Positions 1-8,176 of a stretch of DNA of 64,000 nt are shown piece by piece. The stretch is taken from contig JBBDRD010000048.1 of NCBI GenBank assembly GCA_040905665.1, positions 1 to 64,000 of the forward strand, written 5' to 3'. Made by a program: the position numbers and the translations under genes. This DNA is from DASVCN01 sp040905665. Lineage in GTDB: Bacteria; Deinococcota; Deinococci; Deinococcales; Trueperaceae. Numbering within the stretch: the stretch's first letter is position 1; every line of letters begins with the position of its first letter. The notes below the pieces were generated by a model. It was not told where the DNA came from. It saw nothing but the letters and a program-made list of their open reading frames with translations, and searched no databases.

Positions 1-1
1 C

Positions 2-55
2 CTCAACGAAGAGGCAAACGCGATCCTCGAAGATCAACTGGCCGCGCTGGAGTAA
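2..55 (+). CDS. C-terminal end of an unidentified protein (partial)
   Basis: The window opens inside a plus-strand reading frame that ends with a TAA at 53-55. Only 17 residues are visible, ending in DQLAALE, which reads like an amphipathic C-terminal helix. The next plausible gene lies on the opposite strand, so this is the end of a plus-strand gene from outside the window. Too little is present to name a family. Confidence 0.45.
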   Translation, partial: LNEEANAILEDQLAALE

Positions 56-190
56 CGAGTAGGCTGGGCTGGCTAGCTCAGTTCAGATAGCGGAAGCTGG
101 CGAAGTGACGTTCCACTCGCCGGCTTTCTCGTTGTGTCGATCCGCCCTGCAATCGTGACCGGCATTCCACTGACTATCACCGTGCAGGCG

Positions 191-583
191 TTACCAGACG
201 GTGCGGACACGGCCATACTTCCTGATCCTCTCGTCTTTCGTGATCAATATGCCGCCATAGTGAATGGTGGTTGCAACTATCATGCGATCCGCCGGGTCGG
301 GGTGGAACGGCTCCATACGAGCTGCCTGCAACCCTGTCTTTGCCGTTAGCGGCACGAAGCTAAAAAACGACAGTCCGTCGCAGTGTGATACCAGATCGTC
401 TACCGCCAGCGTGAGCTCCAGCCGGCCCTTCTTGACCAGCATCTCGGCTTCCCAAGCGCTGATGCTCGACGCCGCCAGAGAATCACCGTCGATCGCGGCA
501 GCTATCTGCGCCTTCGCCGTTTCAGTCAGTAGCGAGGGATCACTCAACCACCAAAGCCAAACATGGGTATCGAGGAGTGTCAC
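191..583 (-). CDS. PIN-domain ribonuclease toxin, VapC family
   Basis: Predicted Mg-dependent RNase toxin of a type II toxin-antitoxin pair, about 130 aa. The PIN acidic residues are visible: D5 in the N-terminal LLDTH, E45 in ISAWE, and D96/D99 in the DPADR motif, with a further D117 in ITKDERI. I place the start at the GTG at 583 because it overlaps the antitoxin stop by four bases (GTGA), the usual arrangement for such pairs. A longer frame upstream would run through the antitoxin gene in another frame and is not credible. The toxin is expected to be neutralised by the protein encoded at 580-825. The cellular RNA target cannot be read from the sequence. Confidence 0.88.
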   Translation of the reverse strand: MTLLDTHVWLWWLSDPSLLTETAKAQIAAAIDGDSLAASSISAWEAEMLVKKGRLELTLAVDDLVSHCDGLSFFSFVPLTAKTGLQAARMEPFHPDPADRMIVATTIHYGGILITKDERIRKYGRVRTVW

Positions 584-825
584 CGGTCCGCCGCGCCTTC
601 CACCTCCCACTCCTCGGCAGCTACCGGCTCCGTCGGGTCGTCGTAGCGAAGCACGCACCCCCTCAGGAATCGGAGGGCATCACCAGCCCGGTACGGTTCT
701 ATTTTGACCACGGGCCGGCCGCGATCGGTAATGATCAGGGTTTCGCCCGTCTCCTCGACCTTGCGCAGATACTCGAGCGTTTTTGGTTTGAACTTGGACT
801 TGGAAGTAGTTTCGGTCATCGGCAC
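580..825 (-). CDS. Antitoxin, Phd/YefM-like
   Basis: About 81 aa. It carries the typical Phd/YefM N-terminal pattern: LEYLRKVEETGE, then LIITDRGRPVVKIEPY, a small beta-alpha DNA-binding fold in which the protein represses its own promoter. The C-terminal tail is acidic (AAEEWEVEGA), as expected for a toxin-wrapping segment. The start may be the ATG at 825 or the one at 819. It is the first gene of a two-gene operon and its stop overlaps the PIN toxin start. The pair binding the toxin and the operator is family knowledge. Confidence 0.82.
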   Translation of the reverse strand: MPMTETTSKSKFKPKTLEYLRKVEETGETLIITDRGRPVVKIEPYRAGDALRFLRGCVLRYDDPTEPVAAEEWEVEGAADR

Positions 826-923
826 CTTTCCGTAGTTGCATTCAGCCAGATGTGTCCCTTATTACATGTTCTTATCATGGTCATTGCCCACGGCCACATT
901 AGCACGGAACGCTCACCCTTCCC

Positions 924-2102
924 CTACGCTTTCACGAAGAGCTGCCGGGGCACGTCGCAGAGGCACTCGGCGCCCTTCTCGGTGATGAGTATGCTCTCGG
1001 TGATTTCCATGCCCCAGTCGTCGAACCACAATCCGGGCATCAGGTGGAAGGTCATTCCCGGCTGTAGAACGCTGGTGTCTCCCGCCCGGAAGCTCATCGT
1101 GCGCTCGCCCCAATCGGGCGGATAGCTGAGCCCTATCGGGTAGCCGGCCCGGCTATTACGCTCGATCCCGTAACGCGCGACCGTGCGCGCGAAGGCACCC
1201 TCGACCTCCTCGCAGGTGTTACCGGGCCGCGCTACCTCCAGAGCCGCCTCGATCCCTTCGATCAGCGCGGCCTCGGCATTGAGGAAGCGAGGATCGGGCG
1301 TGCCCAGGAAGATCGTGCGTGATAGCGGGCAGTGATAGCGCTTGTAGCAGCCGGCAACCTCGAAGAAGGTGCCGAACCCGGTTTGCATGGGAGCGTCGTC
1401 CCAGGTCAGATGGGGCGAGCAGGCATCTACACCGGTGGGCAGAAGGGGAACGATCGCCGGGTAATCCCCACCGAACTCGGCAGTGCCACGGATCGCGGTC
1501 GCGAAAATCTCGGCAACCAGATCGTTCTTGCGCATCCCCGGCTCGATGACATCGAATATCCGCTCGTGGATTCGCTCCACGATGCGGGCCGCTTGGCGCA
1601 TGTAGACGATTTCCTGCTCCGACTTGACCGCTCGTTGCCAGTTGACGAGGGAAGTTGCGTTTTTGAAGTGGGCATCGGGCAGTTGCGTCTGCAGGGTGGT
1701 GTAGGCGGCTGCACTGAAGTAGTAGTTGTCCATCTCGACGCCGATCGTGCCTTCATCCCACCCCTGCCCGCGGATGGCGCCGGCGAGAACCTCCATCGGA
1801 TGGCAGTGAGGCGATTGCACGAAGCTGTCGGCGTAACCGATGAGTCTGTCATCGGTCATGTAGACGGTGCGCCGGGCTCCAGTCAGGTCGTGCCCCCGAC
1901 CAAACCAGATCGGTTCGGCATCCACGGGAATCAGCACGCACTGGTGTACGTAGAACGACCAGCCGTCGTAGCCCGTGAGCCATGCCATGTTGGAGGGGTC
2001 GCTAACGACGAGCAGCTCGATACCCTGCTCGCTCATCGCTCGCTGAGTTTTGCTCAATCTCTGAACATACTCGTCTTGGCTGAAGTTGAGCTTTTCGTTC
2101 AT
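924..2102 (-). CDS. doeA: Ectoine hydrolase, M24 peptidase fold
   Basis: 392 aa with an N-terminal creatinase-like domain and a C-terminal pita-bread M24 domain. The N-terminal run DPSNMAWLTGYDGWSF and the following YVHQ are, as I recall them, characteristic of ectoine hydrolases DoeA/EutD. These open the tetrahydropyrimidine ring of ectoine to N-acetyl-diaminobutyrate. Length matches that family (about 390-400 aa). The start at 2102 overlaps the stop of the EutC-like gene by four bases, so the genes are probably translationally coupled. It is the last gene of a seven-gene operon. A generic Xaa-Pro dipeptidase is the alternative, but the EutB and EutC neighbours argue strongly for ectoine. 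Activity is cytoplasmic. Confidence 0.85.
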   Translation of the reverse strand: MNEKLNFSQDEYVQRLSKTQRAMSEQGIELLVVSDPSNMAWLTGYDGWSFYVHQCVLIPVDAEPIWFGRGHDLTGARRTVYMTDDRLIGYADSFVQSPHCHPMEVLAGAIRGQGWDEGTIGVEMDNYYFSAAAYTTLQTQLPDAHFKNATSLVNWQRAVKSEQEIVYMRQAARIVERIHERIFDVIEPGMRKNDLVAEIFATAIRGTAEFGGDYPAIVPLLPTGVDACSPHLTWDDAPMQTGFGTFFEVAGCYKRYHCPLSRTIFLGTPDPRFLNAEAALIEGIEAALEVARPGNTCEEVEGAFARTVARYGIERNSRAGYPIGLSYPPDWGERTMSFRAGDTSVLQPGMTFHLMPGLWFDDWGMEITESILITEKGAECLCDVPRQLFVKA

Positions 2103-3178
2103 GCCCGTTCCTTCTTGGGCCGCACGCGGCCAGGGATGTGGTCACCCATGAAACGTGACCCCTTGTTAGACATGGTTTTGTTAGACATGGTGCTGCCAAC
2201 CGCTCTGGCAAAAGCCAGGGCGGCAATGGCCGAATCTTGGGCACCGGTGCCGGTGAGGTCGCACACGGTGATCTGCTCTGAACCGGAGCGTCCCTGCGCC
2301 TTGCCGGCGATGATCTCCCCCAGCTCCGCGAAATGCTGATCATCTGAGACGACACCTGCCGCCAGAGCGTGATGCAGCTCGCCCAACGTCCGGCACTGGC
2401 TCAATCGGTCGCATGCGTAGCTATGGGCGCGAAGGAGCACCGAGGGGTCCAGCTCGTTCTTGTGTTCGGCGTCGGAACCCATTGCCGTCAGATGCACTCC
2501 CGGCTCGAGCCAATCGCCCTGCACTAGCGGCTCGCTACTGGGCGTAGTGGTGACTACGATGTCGCTCTCTCGAACCACCTTCTCCACAGTGGCGCGCGAC
2601 TCCAGCTCGATACCAAGGCGGTCCCGCATCTCCTCGACATAGAGTTCGGCCCTGGCCGCGTCCCGCGCCCAAACCAGCGCGCGTTCGATCGGGCGCACCA
2701 GGCATAGCGCCTCCAGCTGCAAGCGGGCCTGCGCTCCGGCTCCAACGATGCCGGCCGTGCGGCTGTCCTCGCGCGAGAGCCACTTCGCGGCAACCGCGCC
2801 GGCAGCCGCCGTCCTCACGTCGGTGAGATAGCCGTTGTCCAGCAGCATCGCTTGGAGCAAGCCGGTCTTGGCGCTCAGCAGTACCATCAGGCCGTTCAGG
2901 CTGGGCAGACCGAGTTGGGGATTACCGAAGAAGCCAGGGCTGATCTTGATGGCGAAGGAGTCCATGCCGGGCAGATAGGCGCTCTTGACGTCCACTTCCC
3001 CGCCGCCCGAGCCGTCGCGGCCCGGGATGTCGAGGCGCATTATCGGCGGCATCACGACCTCTTCTGTCGCCAGTGCCCGAAAGCACGCTTCGATGGCCTC
3101 CACTACGTCCAAATCGAGCTGCACGAGCGAACGCAACTCCTCCTCGCTCAAAGTTCGTACTGCCGCTACGTCAGTCAC
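2099..3178 (-). CDS. eutC: Ectoine utilisation protein EutC, ornithine cyclodeaminase family
   Basis: 359 aa of the ornithine cyclodeaminase/mu-crystallin fold. The substrate-side motif KISPGFFGNPQLGLPSLNG lies near residue 78. The signature LLDNGYLTDVRTAAAGA follows from residue 112, then a nucleotide-binding GIVGAGAQA at about 143-151. Family knowledge places EutC with EutB in converting hydroxyectoine into a substrate for the hydrolase, although the exact chemistry is uncertain. Both ends overlap neighbours by four bases (eutB upstream, doeA downstream). The C-terminus is extended by about 25 polar residues and contains a perfect five-residue duplication (TMSNK twice) caused by a 15-bp tandem repeat at 2163-2191. 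Cytoplasmic. Confidence 0.85.
   Translation of the reverse strand: MTDVAAVRTLSEEELRSLVQLDLDVVEAIEACFRALATEEVVMPPIMRLDIPGRDGSGGGEVDVKSAYLPGMDSFAIKISPGFFGNPQLGLPSLNGLMVLLSAKTGLLQAMLLDNGYLTDVRTAAAGAVAAKWLSREDSRTAGIVGAGAQARLQLEALCLVRPIERALVWARDAARAELYVEEMRDRLGIELESRATVEKVVRESDIVVTTTPSSEPLVQGDWLEPGVHLTAMGSDAEHKNELDPSVLLRAHSYACDRLSQCRTLGELHHALAAGVVSDDQHFAELGEIIAGKAQGRSGSEQITVCDLTGTGAQDSAIAALAFARAVGSTMSNKTMSNKGSRFMGDHIPGRVRPKKERA
2163..2191. repeat. 15-bp tandem duplication in eutC
   Basis: TTGTTAGACATGGT repeated with a period of 15 bp, adding TMSNK twice near the EutC C-terminus. In frame. Confidence 0.85.
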
Positions 3179-4395
3179 CTCCCCTCCCGAACTAGCCGCT
3201 GGTGTACGTCCGTGTCGATGTTGCCGCCGCTAAGCAGGACGACCGTCTCGAAGTCGCTCGAACCTGTAGAACCGCCCCTGGAGTCGCCCGTCGCGTCACC
3301 CTTCCCGCCCGGCAGGTATCCGCTTCCCACCACCCCCGCGAGCATTGCCGCGATTCCCACCGCTCCGGCGCCTTCCACCACCTGCCGCTCCTCCCGATAC
3401 GCGTGTACGACACCGCGCGCGATCTGCTCCTCATCGACCAGTACGAGCTCGTCAACCAGATCTCGCACCATTCGGAAGGTGTGGCGATTCTGGGCCCCAA
3501 TTCCTCCGCCCAGCGAATCGGCCAGGCTCTGCCGCTCTTCGACCTGCACCGGACAGCCCGCCTCCTGACTCTGGTACATTGCGCAGCCCTGCTCCATGGA
3601 CACGCCCACCACGCGAATGCTTCGGTCGAGCGCCTTGAGTGCGAGGGCCACGCCGGCTATTAGCCCGCCGCCGGAGAGGGGCACGATCACCTGGAGACCT
3701 CTCTTGTCACCGCGAATCTTGTTACCGCGAATCTTGTTACCGCGCTTGTTTGCGACGGCCCGCGGCCGGCTTGACCCGTCGCCGCGCCTAGCGCGGCCGG
3801 TATCTTCGCCGCGCTCCCGTGCGCTACCGGCCGCGCTCGCGCCGTTCGAACTGCTGGACCGCACCTGCATCTCGAGGAGCTGTTCGGCGATCTCGAGACC
3901 CAGCGTTCCCTGCCCGGCGATTATGTCGGGGTGATCGAAGGGGGGGACGAGAGACGCTCCCTCTTGCGCCACCAGCCGGTCGGCCTCGACCTGCGCGTCG
4001 TCCTGGCTATTGCCAACGATGCAAGTTCTCGCGCCCAGCTCTTCAATTGCCGCGAGCTTGTTGCCCGGTACCAACCGCGACATGCAAACGGTCGCCTGCA
4101 CCCCCAGCAGCCGGCAGGTATGAGCGACGGCGCGCCCATGGTTGCCGGTCGAGACTGTCACCACGCCTCGCTCGAGCTGCTCGGGCGTAAGAGCGAGAAC
4201 GGCGTTGAGCGCTCCGCGGAGCTTGAAGCTGCCGGTCAGCTGCTGATTTTCGAGCTTCAGGTGTACCGGTGCCCCTACGGCACCACCCAGTGCTCGCGAT
4301 GGAAGCAGCGGTGTACGGTGCACCAGGCCCTGTATGCGCGCACGTGCCCGGTAGACGTCTTGCAGAGACAACCCGCGAACCAACGGGCCGTCCAT
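3175..4395 (-). CDS. eutB: Threonine dehydratase-like PLP enzyme, probable EutB, with low-complexity insertions
   Basis: 406 aa fold-type II PLP enzyme. The Schiff-base lysine is K58 in GSFKLRGA, the STGNHGRAV motif starts at 82, and the glycine phosphate loop SGGGL is at 241-245. In ectoine operons this family member is called hydroxyectoine utilisation dehydratase EutB. It is roughly 75 residues longer than usual. An insertion at about 177-233 is rich in Ser, Arg, Gly and Lys and includes GNKIRGNKIRG, and a second Gly-rich stretch lies at about 357-381. Both look like surface loops. Coupled to eutC by a four-base overlap and separated from the aldehyde dehydrogenase by three bases. A biosynthetic IlvA is unlikely because there is no C-terminal ACT domain. 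Confidence 0.8.
   Translation of the reverse strand: MDGPLVRGLSLQDVYRARARIQGLVHRTPLLPSRALGGAVGAPVHLKLENQQLTGSFKLRGALNAVLALTPEQLERGVVTVSTGNHGRAVAHTCRLLGVQATVCMSRLVPGNKLAAIEELGARTCIVGNSQDDAQVEADRLVAQEGASLVPPFDHPDIIAGQGTLGLEIAEQLLEMQVRSSSSNGASAAGSARERGEDTGRARRGDGSSRPRAVANKRGNKIRGNKIRGDKRGLQVIVPLSGGGLIAGVALALKALDRSIRVVGVSMEQGCAMYQSQEAGCPVQVEERQSLADSLGGGIGAQNRHTFRMVRDLVDELVLVDEEQIARGVVHAYREERQVVEGAGAVGIAAMLAGVVGSGYLPGGKGDATGDSRGGSTGSSDFETVVLLSGGNIDTDVHQRLVREGR
3703..3744. repeat. 15-bp tandem repeat, about 2.8 units, in eutB
   Basis: CTTGTCACCGCGAAT, CTTGTTACCGCGAAT, CTTGTTACCGCG in sequence, then a decayed CTTGTTTGC. Encodes the Gly-Asn/Asp-Lys-Ile-Arg repeat in the low-complexity insertion of EutB. 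Confidence 0.85.
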
Positions 4396-4398
4396 CGT

Positions 4399-5883
4399 TC
4401 AGGTAGCTCCACTTTCGGGTTTAACGCTGCTTGCTGGGGATCGTTCGGGCGCCGCGGGTCCCAGTCGAAAGCTCAGCCGAAAGCTCAGCATCTTGGGCTC
4501 GGTCATCTCCTCCATTGCGAAGCGGACGCCTTCGCGTCCCAGGCCCGATCCCTTTGGCCCGCCAAACGGCATCGCATCGATACGATAGTCGCTGCTGTCG
4601 TTCACGACCACCCCGCCGTAGTCGAGCTCCTCGCCCGCCCGGAAGGCTGCATCCAAGTCCTTGGTGAAGATAGCCGCCTGCAGGCCAAAATCGACGGCGT
4701 TAGCCGCTTCGATCGCGTCGTCGAGCTCCTCGAACGGCTCGATCAGGCTAACGGGGCCGTAGACCTCCTGCCGATAGATCATGGCTGAAGATGGCACGCC
4801 CTCGAGCAAGGTCGGCATGAAGTAAGCCCCATCGCGCGTGCCGCCCGTGAGGCAGCGCGCTCCCTTCGACAGGGCGTCGTTGACCATCACCTCTACCTTG
4901 GCCGCGGCTTCCTCGTCGATCATCGGCCCCATGTCGGTGTTCTCGTCGAGCTTGTCCCCCACCTTGTAGCCTCTGGCGCCCTCCACCAACAGCGGCACCA
5001 ACTGGTCCCAGACCTGCCGGTGAACGAAAATCCTCTGCACGTGCAGGCAGTTTTGACCTGCGGCCCAGAATGCCCCGCTCACTATCGCTTCGGCCGCATC
5101 CACGATATCGGCGTCGGGCATGACGATCACAGGTGCGTTGTTACCGAGCTCCATGGCGTACTTCTTGAAGCCGCCATCGCGCATTATCCTTTCGCCGGTC
5201 TCGCGGCCGCCCGTGAACGAGATCATCCTCACGCGGGGATCGCGCACCATCTGTGCGCCTACGCTGCTACCCGGACCGGTTACCTCCTGCAACACGCCTC
5301 GCGGCGCGCCTGCGTCGCTGAACGCTTCCGCCAGCTTGAGGGCGGAAAGAGGAGTGCGGCTGTCCGGTTTCACTATTACCGCGTTACCCGCGGCAATTGC
5401 CGGGCCTACCTTGTGAGCCACCAGGTTCAACGGGTCGTTGAAGGGGGTAATGGCGCCGATAACCCCGATCGGCTCGCGGGTGTAGAACCCCTTGCGCCGC
5501 TCGCCGCCGGGCGCCTGATCGAAGCGGATCGTCTCTCCATCCAAGCGGCGCGCCTCTTCGCCACTTATCCGAAGCGTCTCCACGCAACGCGCGACCTCCC
5601 TGCGGGCCTCCCGGATCGTCTTGATCCCCTCGAGGGCGATGGTGCGGGCGAACTCCTCGCTACGTTCCTCTATCACCCCCGCCGCCTTGAACAGCACGTT
5701 CATGCGTTCATAGGTTGGCGCCCTCTTCCAGCGCCTGCCGCCCTCGACTGCGCAGCCTATTGCCCGTTCCATCTGAGCGGCATCGGCGCGTGGAACGGTA
5801 TCGATCAGGGTGCCGTCCTGAGGGTTACGAACCTCGATTACCTCCGTAGTGGCCTCCCAGGTGCCGGCGATGAGCATGTTCAC
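4399..5883 (-). CDS. NAD(P)-dependent aldehyde dehydrogenase, DoeC-like
   Basis: 494 aa aldehyde dehydrogenase. The general base is E245 in MELGNNAP and the catalytic cysteine is C279 in GQNCLH. The cofactor region ITPFNDPLNLVAHK and the FTGG motif are intact. In an ectoine operon the expected role is DoeC, oxidising aspartate-semialdehyde to aspartate. Substrate cannot be decided from sequence, since related enzymes act on lactaldehyde or succinate-semialdehyde. The C-terminus has about 25 extra residues, including LSFRLSFRL, the product of a 12-bp tandem repeat at 4462-4485. The start overlaps the homoserine dehydrogenase stop by four bases. Confidence 0.8.
   Translation of the reverse strand: MNMLIAGTWEATTEVIEVRNPQDGTLIDTVPRADAAQMERAIGCAVEGGRRWKRAPTYERMNVLFKAAGVIEERSEEFARTIALEGIKTIREARREVARCVETLRISGEEARRLDGETIRFDQAPGGERRKGFYTREPIGVIGAITPFNDPLNLVAHKVGPAIAAGNAVIVKPDSRTPLSALKLAEAFSDAGAPRGVLQEVTGPGSSVGAQMVRDPRVRMISFTGGRETGERIMRDGGFKKYAMELGNNAPVIVMPDADIVDAAEAIVSGAFWAAGQNCLHVQRIFVHRQVWDQLVPLLVEGARGYKVGDKLDENTDMGPMIDEEAAAKVEVMVNDALSKGARCLTGGTRDGAYFMPTLLEGVPSSAMIYRQEVYGPVSLIEPFEELDDAIEAANAVDFGLQAAIFTKDLDAAFRAGEELDYGGVVVNDSSDYRIDAMPFGGPKGSGLGREGVRFAMEEMTEPKMLSFRLSFRLGPAAPERSPASSVKPESGAT
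4462..4485. repeat. 12-bp tandem duplication in the aldehyde dehydrogenase gene
   Basis: CAGTCGAAAGCT then CAGCCGAAAGCT, one mismatch, encoding LSFR twice at the C-terminus. Confidence 0.8.
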
Positions 5884-6944
5884 GAGACCGGTTCCCTCGT
5901 CTCGTGCTGCGGGAGGAGACGCTGCCGCCCGATCTTGAGCAGATCGGCGATCATCGCATAGCCGGTCTCGAGCTTCCCGGCGCCGGGGCCGATGAGGGTA
6001 ACGTCACCCAAATAGTCGGTGGTGAAGGTGATGGCGTTGGTGGCGCCATGGACGCCGGCCAGAGGGTGGCTCTTGGGGATGCGTTTTGGCGCGACCCGGG
6101 CCGATGCGGCGACCAACGTGGCGCCCTTCTCTACCGTCCCTATCAGCTTCCAAACTTCACCTGCAGCGTCGGCCTGTGCGATGTCCTCCGGAGTGAGGTG
6201 GCTGATTCCCTTCCGCTCCACATCATTGATGCCCAGCGGCAGATCCATCACCAGATTCGCGAGTATTGCCGCCTTACCCGCGGCATCTATCCCCTCGACG
6301 TCCCCGGTCGGGTCGGCCTCGGCGTATCCTTTCTCCTGCGCCTCGACCAGCGCGTCTTCGTAGCCCAAGCCTTCACCCATCCGGGTGAGGATGTAGTTGG
6401 TGGTGCCGTTGAGGATTCCTTCGATGCGGCTAACACCCGCGCCTTTGAGCATCTCGGTCCCCAGCGCGAGTGCCGGAGTTCCGCTCATCACGGTGCCCTC
6501 GACGCCTATAGCGAGGCCCTTCTCGCGCGCCAGCGCGAGAAGGGCGGGAAAATGAAGGGCCACCGGGCCCTTGTTCGACATCACGATGTGCTTGCCGTTT
6601 TCCAGAGCGGTGCGAGCGTGGGTGAAGCCGGGCTCCCCGGTCTGCAGATTGGTGTAGGCCATCTCCAGCACCGCGTGGGCGTTGCTCTCGCTGATCGTCC
6701 GTACCGCGTCCCAACCCTTGTGGGGCACGTCCAGACGCTCGAGCTCTCCGGCGTTCTCGAGTAGCGAGCGCGGGTCGAGGCCGACGGGGTCGTAAACACT
6801 TCCGCGGTTGATGTCGCTAACCGCGACGACCTCCAGGTCGACGCCGAATTCGCTGCGGTACTGCTCGCGCTTCTCGACGAGGATCTGGGTGAGGCCCTGC
6901 CCCACCGTCCCGAAGCCGATCAGCGCCAACCGGCACTTGCCCAT
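5880..6944 (-). CDS. hom: Homoserine dehydrogenase without ACT domain
   Basis: 354 aa. NAD(P)-binding GFGTVGQGL at 10-18, SNKGP with K124, NGTTNYILTRM from 179, and the DPTGDVEGIDAAGKAA signature at 211-226 (E218, D220, K224). The enzyme interconverts L-aspartate-4-semialdehyde and L-homoserine. It ends after the catalytic domain, so it lacks the regulatory ACT domain of many biosynthetic forms. That fits a catabolic or unregulated role. It shares one base with the upstream PLP enzyme gene and overlaps the aldehyde dehydrogenase gene by four, so it is an integral member of the ectoine operon. Together with the dehydrogenase downstream it gives two alternative fates for aspartate-semialdehyde. 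Confidence 0.92.
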   Translation of the reverse strand: MGKCRLALIGFGTVGQGLTQILVEKREQYRSEFGVDLEVVAVSDINRGSVYDPVGLDPRSLLENAGELERLDVPHKGWDAVRTISESNAHAVLEMAYTNLQTGEPGFTHARTALENGKHIVMSNKGPVALHFPALLALAREKGLAIGVEGTVMSGTPALALGTEMLKGAGVSRIEGILNGTTNYILTRMGEGLGYEDALVEAQEKGYAEADPTGDVEGIDAAGKAAILANLVMDLPLGINDVERKGISHLTPEDIAQADAAGEVWKLIGTVEKGATLVAASARVAPKRIPKSHPLAGVHGATNAITFTTDYLGDVTLIGPGAGKLETGYAMIADLLKIGRQRLLPQHETREPVS

Positions 6945-8176
6945 CAGCCCACCCCTGCGGTAGTCCGGAAGCGCTCCATGGTCGCAGTGAGAGCTTGATC
7001 GAGGTCGGCAATGAGATCCTCGGCGTGCTCGATCCCGGTCGAGTAACGCACCAGGGTCTCGGGGATGCCGGCCGCTGACCGCTCCTCGGGGGTGAGCTCG
7101 ACGTGTGAACCGGTAACGGGGGGAGCGACGATCGTCTCGACCGCGCCCAAGTTCGCCGCCCGGTGTACCCGTTTGAGCTTGGGAAGGAATACTCGGATGG
7201 CGTCAAAGTCGTCGGAAGCAAGTTGGAAACTGAGCATCCCGCCGAATCCGCGCATCTGCCTCTTCGCCACGTCGTGATAGCGGTGGCTTTCGAGGCCCGG
7301 GTAGAACACACTGGAGACGAACGGGTGCGCATCGAGCCAGCGTGCCACCTTCATTGCGTTCTCGTTCTGCCGTTCGACGCGCAGTTCGAGCGTCTTGAGC
7401 CCGCGCAAGAGCAGATAGGCCGCTTCGGGATGCAGGGTCGCTCCGTTGATCTCGCGGAAGTGATAGATCTCGTGGACCAGATCCTTGGGGCCAACTACGA
7501 CTCCGCCCAAAGCGTCGGCGTGACCACCCAGGAACTTCGTTGCGCTGTGGATCACAAGGTCGGCGCCCAGTTGAAGCGGATTCTGATTGATGGGCGTAGC
7601 GAAGGTGTTATCCACCACGACGATTCCCCCAACCTCATGGGCTTTGGCCGCGAGTCGTTCGATATCGAGGATCTTGCAGGTGGGGTTGGTGGGGGTTTCC
7701 AGGTAGAGGATCTGGCAGCCCTTGGTGATCTCGGCGCCGATCGTGTCGATGTCGCCGGTATCGCAGAGGGTCACGTCGAGGCCAAACTTGGGGAAGAACT
7801 CCGTGAATATCTTGTTGGTTCCCCCATAGGTATCCTTGACGCTCACGCAGCGGTCGCCGGGGTTAAGCAGAGTGAAGAGCGTGTTGCTGATGGCGGCCAT
7901 GCCGGTCGAGAAGCTGGTTGCGGCCTCTCCGCCTTCCAGCAATCGCACCTTTTCCTCGAAGACCTCGACCGTGGGGTTGGTGTTGCGCCCGTAGATGTGA
8001 CCCTTGCGCTCACCAACGGCCACCTCTCGCCAGGTGTCCACGTCCTGATAGCCGAAAGAAACGCTATGGACTACCGGAACCTGGGTGACGGTTCCCATCA
8101 GGTACTCTTCTTCTCCGCCCCAAACGGCGATCGTCGACTTGTGCAACTTGGTCACGGACTCATTTTCCTTAGGCAT
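6944..8176 (-). CDS. Cys/Met-metabolism PLP enzyme (cystathionine gamma-synthase/lyase family)
   Basis: 410 aa of the gamma-family of PLP enzymes. Y62 and R64 in IYGRNTNPT contact the cofactor of the neighbouring subunit, VVDNTFATP is at 187-195, and the Schiff-base lysine is K214 in SATKFLGGHAD. Candidates are cystathionine gamma-synthase, gamma-lyase, methionine or homocysteine gamma-lyase, or an O-acylhomoserine sulfhydrylase, and sequence alone does not decide. Sitting directly before homoserine dehydrogenase, it could act on homoserine or an ester of it. A gamma-elimination on diaminobutyrate is a more speculative option. It overlaps the regulator gene by eight bases. Confidence 0.88.
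   Translation of the reverse strand: MPKENESVTKLHKSTIAVWGGEEEYLMGTVTQVPVVHSVSFGYQDVDTWREVAVGERKGHIYGRNTNPTVEVFEEKVRLLEGGEAATSFSTGMAAISNTLFTLLNPGDRCVSVKDTYGGTNKIFTEFFPKFGLDVTLCDTGDIDTIGAEITKGCQILYLETPTNPTCKILDIERLAAKAHEVGGIVVVDNTFATPINQNPLQLGADLVIHSATKFLGGHADALGGVVVGPKDLVHEIYHFREINGATLHPEAAYLLLRGLKTLELRVERQNENAMKVARWLDAHPFVSSVFYPGLESHRYHDVAKRQMRGFGGMLSFQLASDDFDAIRVFLPKLKRVHRAANLGAVETIVAPPVTGSHVELTPEERSAAGIPETLVRYSTGIEHAEDLIADLDQALTATMERFRTTAGVG

Noticed and set aside
2163..2191. Short duplications considered as transposon footprints
   Set aside because: Periods of 12-20 bp are too variable and repeats are adjacent, with no inverted repeats or transposase remnants.
3703..3744. Regular 15-bp repeats considered as a CRISPR or VNTR array
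   Set aside because: Units are contiguous with no spacers, in frame inside eutB.
3175..4395. Assignment as biosynthetic threonine deaminase IlvA
   Set aside because: No ACT-like regulatory domain and the gene is coupled to EutC and an ectoine hydrolase.
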